The position numbers were made by a program, and so were the translations under genes. The notes below the pieces were generated by a model. The model was given only the letters and a program-made list of their open reading frames with translations. It was not told the origin of the DNA and did no database searches. Shown here piece by piece: positions 1-9,747 of a stretch of 64,000 nucleotides of DNA. Within the stretch, counting starts at the first letter, position 1. Each line of letters starts with the position of its first letter. The DNA is from Ignelater luminosus (Eukaryota; Arthropoda; Insecta; Coleoptera; Elateridae): positions 272,086-336,085 of the forward strand of contig VTPC01001753.1 in assembly GCA_011009095.1 (NCBI GenBank), written 5' to 3'.

Positions 1-151
1 TTGGTATTTGGAACAAAAATTCCTTGCTTAAAATGTTTCTGACAAAAAAATTATCTGTTCGAATGTTTTTCTGCAAAAGTAAAATAACGCCATAGATGAA
101 TTTGTGGGTTACTTTTATTATGCAGTATAGTATATTACATATACTACATAA

Positions 152-745
152 GTTACGGTGTGTATGAAGAATTTCTTGACAAATGGAAAACTTTGTTAAT
201 ATTGATTTTTTGACAAAAAGTAACTTTCAAGAAAGTTTTCTTTCTACTTCAATGTTGATTAACTGTACACAAATTACTCTTTGTTATACAGGGTAACAAA
301 GAACTAACTTTTTGGGCGAGTGTACTAGTAAGGGTGGTATATTTTATAGTAAATCTTTCTGCATGGTGAAGCAGTGACTGAGCACTAACCTTTCTAATAA
401 ATGGAATGAGAGAGGTACAAATCAAAACTTAAGATTGTGTCATTGGCCTACTAGGTCACCAAACCTCACATGACTCGATTATTTTTTTGTGGGGAACGCT
501 TAAAAAAAGTTTTATAAAACCGCAAAATGGAACAGATCTGATAAACAGAATTATGCAAGATTGTCAAGAATTGCAAATATATTTAATTTAAGAAAACGAC
601 TTTGGTCAGTTTTTACATACTCAATTTGAGAGTACAATTTGTCATTTAAGAGGGAGTACAACTTTTTTTGAAAAAGTGATGGTTTGTCAAAAAATCAATA
701 GTAACAGTTTCTCATTTGCCAAACAATTTTTCATACACGCTCTAG
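152..745. mobile_element. decayed transposon with inverted ends and transposase shard
   Basis: The ends are inverted copies of each other: GTGTATGAAGAATT..., followed by a shared stretch ATTGATTTTTTGACAAA, occurs at 160-260 and in reverse complement at 640-735. Between them, around 437-600 on the plus strand, two frames encode pieces of a transposase C-terminus: HWPTRSPNLT, then after a frameshift FLWGTLKKSFIKP. In Tc1/mariner-type transposases these blocks flank the third catalytic acid. The element is short and frameshifted, so it is a dead relic. Confidence 0.6.
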
Positions 746-746
746 G

Positions 747-849
747 TATACAGGGTGTAACTTAAGCATTGTAACAAACTTGAAAGGGCGATTCTTCTGA
801 AAATCGCCTTTCCGCGTTTGTTACAATACTTAAGTTACACCCTGTATAT
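747..849. repeat. short foldback (MITE-like) element
   Basis: An almost perfect palindrome of about 103 bp. Its arms start ATACAGGGTGTAACTTAAG and are separated by a small second hairpin (AAAGGGCGATTC / GAAAATCGCCTTT). The ends are TATACAGGG and CCCTGTATA, as in many other elements of this window. No coding content. Confidence 0.75.
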
Positions 850-2210
850 CTATTGCAAATAATCATATTGAAGTCAGTGACGGTTTATTTATTAAATTCT
901 GCATTAGGTATGCACTCATGACTTCCAAAACGTTAAAAAAATGACAATGACATCGTATTTCGAAGTACTTTTCTTGTGGGTCGTCTCGGCAGTTAAGAAG
1001 CTCTTTATCAAATAATGTACAATTGAAACCACAGTATACAGCTTCATAGACATAATTTTTATGACTTTGTTGTAGACTGACATCATTAAAGTACAATCTC
1101 GAAGCCTGAATTACAAACTTATTGGAAGGTAATACTAATAAAGTATATCCGGTTTTAGTTACTAGATTCTTGGTATAAACTTTTCCTATTGTTTTCTTAA
1201 TAACACTTATGAAATATCACTTTCTGGGTGAAAAAGAGGTGGGGAAAGGAAATCGCTCTCCAAAACGGTTTAAATGAATGATGCTCAGATGGTCATTGTT
1301 ATTATCATTGTCTTGTTTAAAAAATAAACTTGATGAAAAAATAATTAACTGAAAAATTCTTGTTATGGGGACACGTTAATCCAAACGATTCCACGCGGTT
1401 GAAAACAATGAGAAAAGTTTAAAGTCAACATGTGTATACCAAGGTTACAACGTTTCTCAGATACAGGATGTTCAAGTTTTACTAAAGATTTTCAACTTTT
1501 TAATAATATTTTAAAACACTTATTGGTATTCTCTTGATATACTTTAGTGAATTATTTAAAGGGGGGGAAGGGTAACATCTAAAACCTGCCGATAACTTAA
1601 AAATCGTTGAGCTACAGCATTTAATTTCTTCACCACACACCGGAAGTAATCGAGTAAACTTTATTTTGTGTAACTGCCTTCGTTCCATGAAACTGAATAT
1701 TCTCTGTAAAAAACACATAAAACCGTTTTGGATGGCGTCTCTTGCCCTTGTCCATTTAGAAAGTTTATACTTACCAAAAAGCAAGACTCTATCAATTTTT
1801 CATTGTTTATCGAAATCCGATCTAAAGGACTGAACTGCTACTGATTTACTGAAAACAAATATGATGTTGTTAAACTGTTAGCAAATGAAAAGAGCAGAAT
1901 AAAACATTTAATAGCAACGAAACCTTTAAAATGGTTTGATCCGCCACTAACTACAATAACCTGTATTCTGTGTCATATAATTTTCAGTTATTCTACATTG
2001 GAAAAATTATGTAAATCTTTTATATGATATGCTTTATGTGAACAAGTAAGTTTTAAATAATAAACATTATCGTTATCTGTTGTTTTCTGTTAGCATTTTC
2101 TCTCGTTAGATTGTGAGCTTATACAATGCTCATATCTATCTTTAAATAGCTCCTACTACCTTAGATTGCAGAACTCAAGTCAACTCAAGTGTTAGCCCGT
2201 AATCTCTCAA
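850..2210. other. interval without a recognised gene
   Basis: Two minus-strand open frames occur here: 863-1096 (77 codons, six cysteines) and 1500-1784 (94 codons, containing a possible acceptor TTTTTTACAG). Neither resembles a family I know, and neither has convincing splice partners. They may be terminal exons of a gene lying to the left of the window or may be chance frames. The rest is AT-rich with no structure I could see. Confidence 0.4.
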
Positions 2211-2215
2211 TGGTG

Positions 2216-2292
2216 TATAAAAGGCGAATTTCAATCTCGCAATCAGTGAAAGTGGAATACACATGCAACATATCGTATGTATATTAGTACAA
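2216..2292 (+). promoter_or_regulatory. possible core promoter and short start exon cut by a MITE
   Basis: TATAAAAG at 2216-2223 is followed 29 bases later by an arthropod-type initiator TCAGT (2243-2247), which is canonical spacing. An ATG lies just downstream at 2264 and begins MQHIVCILVQ, a hydrophobic start like a secretion signal. The frame closes within the adjacent foldback element (from 2293). A gene start could have been broken by that insertion, but no downstream exons were recognised. Seen: the motif arrangement. Inferred: function. Confidence 0.35.
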
Positions 2293-2825
2293 CACAGGGT
2301 ATAAATAAATAACACCGGCAAACTGATAGGATTTCTGGTGACTAGATAATTATTTTTCTAAGTACAACTTATTCGGAGTTATCGGCTTTTAAAGTTACGC
2401 ACAGACATGTTAACTTTTGGGTGCATCGTCGTTATCTGCCAAAATATAAAAAATTCTTATTAAGAAAAGTTGTAGGAAAATGTCTTCTCTTTCAAAACTA
2501 CTTCTGATTACACTGGTTGCACTCTGTAGCTGAGATACGTTTCGGCATTAAATATCTCAGCTGTAAAGTACACCCTGTAAAATTGGAAGTAAGTTTAGAA
2601 CATCTGGGAAACAATGCCCTGCAACTTTTATTCTCAAGAATTTTTGATATTTTGTCAAATAATGATTATGCACCCAAAAGCTAATATGTCTGCGCCCTAC
2701 TTTGAAGGCCGATAACTCCGTAATAAAGAAGAATCGACCATACGTTCTATTTGAAAAAATGTTTGTCCAGTCAGCAGAAATTTACTTTATCAGTTTGTCG
2801 GTGTTATTTATTTATACCCCGTATA
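2293..2825. mobile_element. foldback element (MITE), about 530 bp
   Basis: The ends are inverted repeats: ACAGGGTATAAATAAATAAC at the left and the reverse complement of ACGGGGTATAAATAAATAAC at the right. Deeper blocks also pair (GGAGTTATCGGC and GCCGATAACTCC; TTTTGGGTGCAT and ATGCACCCAAAAG). There is no transposase. Confidence 0.75.
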
Positions 2826-2978
2826 TTTATCTAAAGAAGCAAAGTCTACTGGGAAGATAATAAAGCATAGGTAAAAATTAACATTGAATTTGGTATACCT
2901 TATATGTACAATATCTGTATCAGACACCACCCTGTATGTGATTACAGCATTAAACAAAACCGATGTTAGAAAAAATAT

Positions 2979-3110
2979 TGTACGTAACTAGTCAGTAAAG
3001 TGTCTTTTCTGGACTTGCAGACTTCCAAGACGAGCCGAAGGCGAGTCTTGAAACCTGTCTGCTCATCCAGTAAAGTATCACTTTCCTGACTAGTTACGTA
3101 AACTACTATT
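2979..3110. repeat. small inverted repeat
   Basis: GTACGTAACTAGTCAG near 2983 pairs with CTGACTAGTTACGTAA near 3092. The centre contains a GACGAGCCGAAGGCGAGTC hairpin. Non-coding foldback of unknown origin; a related GACTAGTCAGGTAA occurs at about 3433. Confidence 0.5.
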
Positions 3111-3127
3111 ATAAAAATAAGTAATTG

Positions 3128-3417
3128 TGTAGCGAAGCGACATTATGCAAGCAGCCATTCACAACCGAACCAACATTTAGAACGCAGCCAGCGCCAACCG
3201 AGTTTGCGCCGTGTAGTCGGTACGGGTCGGCAATACCCCGACTGCCTATAAAAACCGCTACGCAGACCACATTTTCTACTACTTTTTCACTCTCTGTAAT
3301 CTACTTACGAATAAATCATGGTTATGTCTATTTTGAAAATAAATTATTTCTTTAAAAGCAACAGAAGAGTTTATTTATTAGTAACCGTACCTTTTTCTAA
3401 TCAAATCTAACGTTTCA
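3128..3417 (+). mobile_element. solo LTR of a retrotransposon
   Basis: A 290-bp segment starts TGTAGCG and ends TTTCA, giving the TG...CA termini typical of LTRs. It is flanked by a 4-bp direct repeat ATTG (3124-3127 and 3418-3421), consistent with integrase-made target duplication. Inside are a TATA box (TATAAAAA, 3247-3254) and downstream AATAAA polyadenylation signals, in the order expected for U3-R-U5. The first 130 bases are visibly richer in GC than the flanks. No internal retrotransposon sequence is left, so it is probably the product of LTR-LTR recombination. Family (Ty3/gypsy or BEL) not assigned. Confidence 0.6.
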
Positions 3418-3421
3418 ATTG

Positions 3422-4060
3422 TTAAATTTCTTTGACTAGTCAGGTAAAATCTAGTTTCCATAGGAAAATGAATAAAGAAAAGCCTATTTTCGAATACGGT
3501 GTTAGAAAATAACATTTACATTCTAATTGTACATGATCTAAAGATTGTACCAATGAAGTCGGCGGTAAAGAGTAGATAAAAAACATGTCTGTATTTGGCG
3601 CCGTTGCACGATCAAAAATTTTGCATGAACCTTCAAGTACTGATTAGTCTTGCTTTGTTAAATAGAGATCAAGTTTTCCTTGTATTTTGCATCTATTAAT
3701 GTCAGTTATAATTTATAATGCCAAAGCTTATAAATAACAACACAAAGCTTTAAATTATAAAAACTTTCAAACATTTTAGAAGAATGAATCTAAACTTAAA
3801 GTTACTAGATATCTATAATTCGCTAGAAGACATTTCTGGGGTAAGTAAATAGGTCCAACGTTTTGCTTGAATTTACGAAAGCTGATAATCTTGTTTTGTA
3901 GTTGGGCGTTCTAAATTAAAAGTATTTTGTGCAACAGAGACCAGATGAGTTGAAATCTTCGGTTTGTGGCGAATAACCAAAAATAATTTCTTTTTTAATA
4001 ATTTTTTTAAAAATAGATTTGCAACAACTAATTTGGCAATACAACTTTCTCAATGATTTA
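3422..4060. other. interval without a recognised gene
   Basis: Mostly AT-rich and featureless. One item is worth recording: 3784-3840 reads MNLNLKLLDIYNSLEDISG and is followed directly by a consensus donor GTAAGT (3841). It could be a 5' coding exon on the plus strand, but I found no partner exons, so it is not called as a gene. Confidence 0.3.
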
Positions 4061-4140
4061 GGTTAAAGGTTAGCTTAGACGTAAGGTTAGAGGTTAAGCT
4101 AGATGTTAGGTTAAAAGTTAGGTTAGAGGTGGAGTTAGAG
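4061..4140. repeat. degenerate AGGTTA repeat, telomere-like
   Basis: About 80 bases made of imperfect copies of GGTTAGGTTA-type units (AGGTTAAAGGTTAGC, GTTAGAGGTTAAG, TTAGGTTAAAAG). The insect telomere unit is TTAGG, and interstitial tracts of this kind are common in insect genomes. The copies here are too divergent to be an active telomere. Confidence 0.55.
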
Positions 4141-4189
4141 ATTATAACCAGCTCAATATTATGTTACTACTTACATGATATTGTGGACT

Positions 4190-5690
4190 AAGGCATAGTC
4201 GAAACCCGAATTTTACGTGTATGTCGAAAAATATCCGTGCCGGGAGAAATCCACGCCGGAAGATATACTTGCCAGGAGGGATCCGTGCCGGAAGAAGTAC
4301 ATGCCGGGAAAAGTCCTTGCCGGGGAAAGGCCGCCCGGAGACGTACGTGCCGAGAGAAATCCACCGGGTGCTGCCCGATTCCCTGGTAGACCAACCCCAG
4401 TCGTTTGGATTTTTTCCACCCCCAACTATTTCTGTACTTAATAGTAAGTGCAAAATGCGTGGTACTTTGCAGCGTCTTTGATGGGGGGAGGCGAACAAGG
4501 TTCACTTTGGCTGTGACTGCTGACTTGACGAAGCACGTGCAATGGAGGCTGTTTAGAGACTCGGCGTCATCTTCTCCATAGATAGCCACGAGGACCTTCT
4601 CACCAGCTGTGGCTATCGCCTCCTGGCTGGAATCTGGCTGCAAAAATATTTTCGCCAGTTCTATCAATTGGGGTTTTTCTGGAAAACGCCGCACCATTTT
4701 GTTTTCCTCTGCCAGAATAGGGCAGAGGTGGTGTCACAGCAACTGAAGGCGTGAAGAAATAGTGCGAATTCTTGTGGGTATTCAAGGTCTCCACAGACGA
4801 ATGAGGTGGTGAAAAAATGGAAACCCCCAGACTCACCTCTGTCGGTTTTTTGGAAGTACACGTTCTTAGAGAAGGATTGAGCCATTGAGCAAGACAATAA
4901 ATCCACATCCTCCCCAATCATTATGACATTTTCATAAGATGAACTCTGAGAGAGAGCAGTCCTGACGATTTCTGTGTCAGCGTCTTCTGCATCCTGTTTG
5001 GTTTCAATTCCCTGTTTATTAAACTCAGTGCAGAGCATTTTAATTAGACGGCGTTTGTTTTGGTCATTGACAAGTACTTTTTCTTGGGGTACTTTAATTA
5101 GTGTTGATTTCTCAAACTGTATTACACTGGTAGATTGCAGCATAGCGACGCAACCGTTCAGCTGTTTTTGTGCTCCTAAAGGCTGTAGCCTCTGGGTACC
5201 CGTCAAAAACCACTACAACATTTTTCCCAAAATGGTTAAACACGTAGCTGACGTATCCTGCCACAATTGCTTTGACTGAGTCATTGCGATGCCAGACAAC
5301 GACGAATGTTGTGTTTCCTGCGATGATGTTGTCAGGGAGTGGAGTGAATGACGAGTAGAAGGATGACTCTCTTGCTTTTCGCATCCCCTCTTCAGTGAAA
5401 AGTGACAATGAGTATGGCGCCAGTTCATACTCAATTTGTTTCTTCAATTGCTCATCTGATTGTTTAATGTTGCAGACCCTCTGGAAAATCGTAAGAGCGT
5501 CTACATAAACTCTCTTATTGACCACTTTCACTAAGCTGGTGATGGTTGCGAAGTGTTCACTTTTTTCTTCCGTTTAAATTTTACCGTCTCAAACGTGGTA
5601 CCAACAATTTGCTTCACGTCTTCAGCTTCCAGTTTTTGGGCCAAGTGGCAGTTGATCTCAGCACCTCCAACAATTTTACTAGCTTCAAAC
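4190..5690 (-). pseudogene. broken member of a repetitive 'CDTTSA' protein family
   Basis: Reading down from about 5690, frames give in order a block with VGGAEINCHLAQKLE, then (5531-5112) DALTIFQRVC, ELAPYSLSLF, SFYSSFTPLP and VVVFDGYPEA, then (5206-4664) DADTEIVRTAL and LHAFSCCDTTSALF, then (4697-4400) EAIATAGEKVLVAIYG and a WGW-type tail. From memory, this order matches a large uncharacterised protein family found in many copies in arthropod and cnidarian genomes. Here it is split over at least three frames, with a stop near 5530 and frameshifts near 5200 and 4690, so it is not functional. Function is unknown; the copy number of the family suggests a mobile-element origin. The 3' end runs into a 16-bp minisatellite. 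Confidence 0.6.
4236..4372. repeat. minisatellite, 16-bp unit
   Basis: About eight imperfect copies of a 16-base unit of the type GGAAGAAGTACATGCC, with variants ending CTTGCC, CGTGCC and CACGCC. Because 16 is not a multiple of three, long open frames appear in several phases on both strands; these are repeat artefacts and not genes. Markedly GC-richer than its surroundings. Confidence 0.75.
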
Positions 5691-6009
5691 ATGACCGTAA
5701 CGAAAAAATGTTACTTATTAGAAAAACATTTCAATCTTTGGAAAACCGTATTTCGGAAACTAATAAACATACAGAGCTTATTGTGGTCTCAAATTGTAGC
5801 AAATTTAATCTACTTTAGAAAAGATGTGAATGCCATCTTCAGTAGAACGCATAATTTAGGAGATGTGATCAAAAAACCACAACAAGTGCGAAGATTTCGC
5901 TGTTTTCTTGGCCACTACGCAGGTAGCACAGGTTTTTCGGGGTTGCAAACCTGGATTTATACTACCCGTAGAAGTCCTAACAACATATTAAAAAACTAGA
6001 ACTACTCTA

Positions 6010-6690
6010 ATTCTTGCAATGTTTGCCTTTTTTATGTCGATATTGACAATTATGAATTTAAAGGAGGGAGGACAAATTTGTATAAAATTATGACTGGGGA
6101 TATTTTTCAAAACTGAGTGGCTAATCAGCTCATTTCTGCTTTGGATAAGCTTGGGGAAAAATGAGGTTGTTGTGGACAATATTGCCTATCATTCGGTGCA
6201 ATTGGACAAACCTTCAACTTCTTCCTCCAAAAAAAGCCAAATGCAGGGAATGGTTGACTAAACTACAATGTCAAATTTGATTCAAAATTTTCCACAGATT
6301 TTTGATCGAACTACAAAAAAACGTACGTAAGTTGATAAACTGCTGAAAGAGAAAGGATATGGAGTTTTTAGAATTGTCAGTATAACCCTATTGAAATGGC
6401 ATGGGGATATTGTAAGTCTTATTACAACAAGCACATAAACTCTCAAACACTTTTTAAAAATGGTGTCCAGAATTTATGGCTTGAGTCTCTTTCAAAATGT
6501 TCTTTAGACATGTGGCAAAATTTCTGTGATGACTGCGAAAAGCTTATTTCGGCTGACTGGAAAAAACATAGTTGTACTCTTAATGCAATACAAAGCAAGA
6601 AACCTTTAATTCTCACAAGTTCCCGTACTCGGAATTACTCAAAAAATCATTTAAATTTCCAACATCTGAAAGTAATCATAATCACATTAG
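6010..6690 (+). pseudogene. decayed DDE transposase (IS630/Tc1-like)
   Basis: Plus-strand frames give, in order, MTGDIFQN, then VVVDNIAYHSVQLDKPSTSS (about 6166-6226), LLKEKGYGVFRI, QYNPIEMAWGYCKSYY (about 6385-6430), and WQNFCDDCEKLI. In the related full-length insect transposases these correspond to the MDNASYHS block holding the second catalytic Asp and the LNPIELIW block holding the third catalytic acid. Several stops and frameshifts interrupt it. The longest clean piece is 6396-6707. It is an old inactive copy; the termini were not found. Confidence 0.65.
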
Positions 6691-7315
6691 ATTTTTTATA
6701 TAATTAGAAGAGTTTTCTACTCGTAGTATAACAGATTATCGCAGTTTTTATCCCCGAAAGTAAAAAGTTTGAACAATATTTTACAGGAAAAAGAATTTTC
6801 GTAAAACAATCTTTTAGCGTAATCGATTTACAGATTTACAAAAAAAAAGTAATCAGCGTGAGGTCAAACTGTCATAAAATCATAACTTTAAAGTAGTACA
6901 TTAAGCGTCAATAAGATTTTACAAACCGAGTTAAACTGCCCAGTTTACAATACTCAAACTGTCATTCTGTCACAGCCAGAAACATCGTGAACGGAGTATA
7001 ATCAGTTTTTTTCAGGTTCTTCTAGTTTCTGTATTTTTACCTCAAATTTGGGCCAGCTTACAATTAGCTAAAAATGTTCATACTAAATATAAAACTGATA
7101 TTGTAAAAAAACAAATTAAGATGCCGCGAAATTTTCTTCCTACTTATTGCTATCCTTCTGCAAGCAATAGACCTTTTACCTGTGGCGGTCTTTGTCTAGC
7201 ATTGTGACGTCACAAGGGTATTACTAATGGCGGGAAACGAAATTCCCATAAGCTTCAATGTAAAACAGGACGGCATCAATTTGAAATTATAAGAAAAATA
7301 AAACTTTCTTGTACA

Positions 7316-7482
7316 TGTTACCGGCCAAACCCGATTTCAGGACAAACTAGTTTTGCCTAGGCTAAACTAGTTCGACCTAGCCCCAGTAGGAAAAATTAGT
7401 TTAGGCTAGGCCAAACTAGTTCATCCTAATATAAGTACGTACACACCCAGGATAAACTGGTATGGCCTTGTCTAAACATTTT
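7316..7482 (+). repeat. left terminal inverted repeat of the Ginger element
   Basis: Contains several copies of the palindrome AACTAGTT or its one-off variants, about 20 bases apart, between CCTAGG/GGCTAGG words. A few substitutions relative to the right copy cluster at its inner end (for example AAACTGGTATGG here against AAACTAGTTTGG). Confidence 0.8.
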
Positions 7483-7548
7483 AGAATACCTGGAAAGGCA
7501 AAATAAATTGGTATTTTATTAAATTTTAATTATTATTGGTAAAATAAG

Positions 7549-7865
7549 ATACTCCGTAATTGGAAAATAATTTTATTTATTAAAATATAATAATTTGTCG
7601 TTAAAACTAATGGTACTAACAATTATGGTACCTAATACAAACAATCACAGTATCGATTATTATTACTTCACTTCGAGCTGTCAAAATCTTAATGTACTAA
7701 TTGGAATCAAGTAAACTGAACAAAAAATACTCCGTAATTGGAAAAATAATCATACTTATTAAAATTATTAAGATTTGTCGTTAAAACTAATAGATAATTG
7801 GTAATACAAACAATCATAGAATCGATTATTATAACTACACTTCGAGTTGTCAAAAATTTTATGTA
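7549..7865. repeat. tandem duplication in the Ginger 3' non-coding region
   Basis: Two diverged copies with a period of 178 bases. Both start ATACTCCGTAATTGG, include ATTTGTCGTTAAAACTAAT, and end CACTTCGAG(C/T)TGTCAAAA. The second copy runs into the end of the integrase gene. No function assigned. Confidence 0.7.
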
Positions 7866-7871
7866 CCTCAA

Positions 7872-9524
7872 TTATTTATTTTTACACGGTGTACTTTGGT
7901 GGCACTTAGAATTGCAAAGTATCATTGCTTTCTTGAATTTGCATCTGTTCGTGGAACAGTTTTTGTTGCAACTGCATCTCACAAAACCTTGGCCTGATCC
8001 AACTGAATGTCTCGTAGCTGCAGTCCTTAATGATATTTCAGAGCCTTGGTTCACATCTGCAACTTCTAAAAAAAGCTTGATTGCAAACGTCGAATTCTGA
8101 TCTGAAAGAAAATATATTACTTTAGAATATGAATGCTCCAAAAAGAAAGATAAATAATTTAATAAGAAAAAACAAAACCTGCAGTATAGTTTCTCAAGTA
8201 CACCATGTTTGGTGCCAACTTTGTAAAAACCTTCGTCATTTGTCTGAAGAATAACTCCAATGATGTTTCTCAGATCACCTTTGCCTTTATCTCCAATGTT
8301 GGCAGGTGGATGAGACTTGTCAGAAGTAGCTTTCATTTTCTTTGCTTGTTTAACAAGATTTTCTGCTGCAGTTTTTCTAGCTTTCTGAATTTCATTTTCA
8401 GATGAACAAACTTCGTCTTGGTTACTTACTTCTTCAACGTTATCATCACTGTCTTCTGTCAGATTAACATTGCAATCTTCTTCGATTACCTTTTTCAAGT
8501 CTTCTTCATCCTGAATATCTTTTATGATTTCTTCCGGCAAAGAGGAAGTTGAAAGTCCCACTCTGGGTTCTATTCCAAATAATGCTTTGTAAGGCGATTG
8601 TTTTATCCCTGAATGGTAGGCACGGTTTTTCATGAATTGGGCATATCTCAAGCCTTCTGACCATTTCGTTGAAACGTTGTCCTTCATCCAAGAACCTATC
8701 ATATTCTCAATATCTTGATTTGCACGTTCAACGGATCCCTGACTTTGACTGTGCCTGGGTTTTCCGTGCACAATTTTGAGTTCTGGCCAAAGACTAGCTA
8801 GCTCACTTATGACATTATTGACAAATTCCCTACCGTTGTCAGATTGTAGAATGCACGGCGCTCCTACAGTTAGGAATATATCATTCAACTGGTAGGCTAC
8901 CTCTGTCGCTCTCTTAGATTGTAATGCGCGTAGCAAAACAAATTTCGTTAGATGGTCTTGGTAAATCATAATAAATTTAAAATTTCCATCTGGTTGTGTC
9001 TGAAAATCGATCAGATCCACTTGGCACCTACTATTCATTTCTGAATGTAGAATAGGCTTAGAAACTAATCCCCTTTTCTTCTTTGTTTTCTTTCGATGAC
9101 AGACACTACACATAGATAAATAGAGGTTTATCATTTCTTTTGTAATATTGGCATATTTTTTTGATGTCTCGGCTAACATTCTGTCACGGCCACCGTGGCC
9201 GACAGCCACATGAGCTGCGTCAATAACATCATAAAGTTCATCGGATGAAAGATAATATTTTATATTACCTTCAGTTCGCGCAATCAGTTTTTTCACATCC
9301 CCGATTTTTAGCACAGCAAATCGTTTCAATCTTCTTTGTTGTAATGGTGTTTTCTTTTCACATTTTTCTGCATCTTCAACTTGTTCAACGAGTTTCAAGT
9401 ATTGGTCTGATGATAACACATTATAATGAGACGACTTTTTATTTTCACTTTGTAAAACTTCCGTCAAAAACTTTTCCCTCCATTGTTTTTGATCTGCTTG
9501 TCGACTTGAAGTAGGTTCATCCAT
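7872..9524 (-). CDS. Ginger transposase/integrase (KRBA2/GIN-like)
   Basis: This encodes the transposase of the surrounding element. The open frame runs from 9548, but the more likely start is the ninth codon (MDEPTSSRQ, 9524), as the preceding residues are hydrophobic filler. Counting from 9548, an HHCC zinc finger (His113, His118, Cys147, Cys150) is followed by the integrase core with Asp178 (CQVDLIDF), Asp237 (LQSDNGREF) and Glu274 (QGSVERANQDIE), the D-D-E triad of retroviral-type integrases. A charged linker follows, then a cysteine-rich tail (CSCNKNCSTNRC, CNSKCH) as in vertebrate KRBA2 relatives. The whole frame is open without a stop. Residues near 460-490 (about 8102-8178) are AT-rich and bounded by GT/AG; this could be a retained intron, but its 77 bases would shift the frame. 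All catalytic residues are present. Confidence 0.82.
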   Translation of the reverse strand: MDEPTSSRQADQKQWREKFLTEVLQSENKKSSHYNVLSSDQYLKLVEQVEDAEKCEKKTPLQQRRLKRFAVLKIGDVKKLIARTEGNIKYYLSSDELYDVIDAAHVAVGHGGRDRMLAETSKKYANITKEMINLYLSMCSVCHRKKTKKKRGLVSKPILHSEMNSRCQVDLIDFQTQPDGNFKFIMIYQDHLTKFVLLRALQSKRATEVAYQLNDIFLTVGAPCILQSDNGREFVNNVISELASLWPELKIVHGKPRHSQSQGSVERANQDIENMIGSWMKDNVSTKWSEGLRYAQFMKNRAYHSGIKQSPYKALFGIEPRVGLSTSSLPEEIIKDIQDEEDLKKVIEEDCNVNLTEDSDDNVEEVSNQDEVCSSENEIQKARKTAAENLVKQAKKMKATSDKSHPPANIGDKGKGDLRNIIGVILQTNDEGFYKVGTKHGVLEKLYCRFCFFLLNYLSFFLEHSYSKVIYFLSDQNSTFAIKLFLEVADVNQGSEISLRTAATRHSVGSGQGFVRCSCNKNCSTNRCKFKKAMILCNSKCHQSTPCKNK

Positions 9525-9747
9525 AGTGAAAAAGAAGTAAACTTGCAATGTACTTTAAGACTTAAACCTTTATTTTTAAACTGCAGCCACTAAAGTAATC
9601 ATAAAAATCACTAAATACGTTACGGACGGCTGGCACTGAGTGTTTAAAGCGACGTACGGGCGAGCGAAGAGCGGCGCCGGGCGAAACTGGGGAATTCCCG
9701 CATGTACAAGTCCTGACATGTTCGCTCAATTACTTTCGACTTAGCAA

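Noticed and set aside
4142..4500. Overlapping long open frames on both strands with arginine/proline-rich repeats
   Set aside because: They follow from the 16-bp minisatellite, which keeps all phases open; no domain and no splice support.
5546..5999. Plus-strand ORFs of 90 and 148 codons
   Set aside because: Antisense shadow of the minus-strand CDTTSA-family pseudogene and flanking sequence; no recognisable domain.
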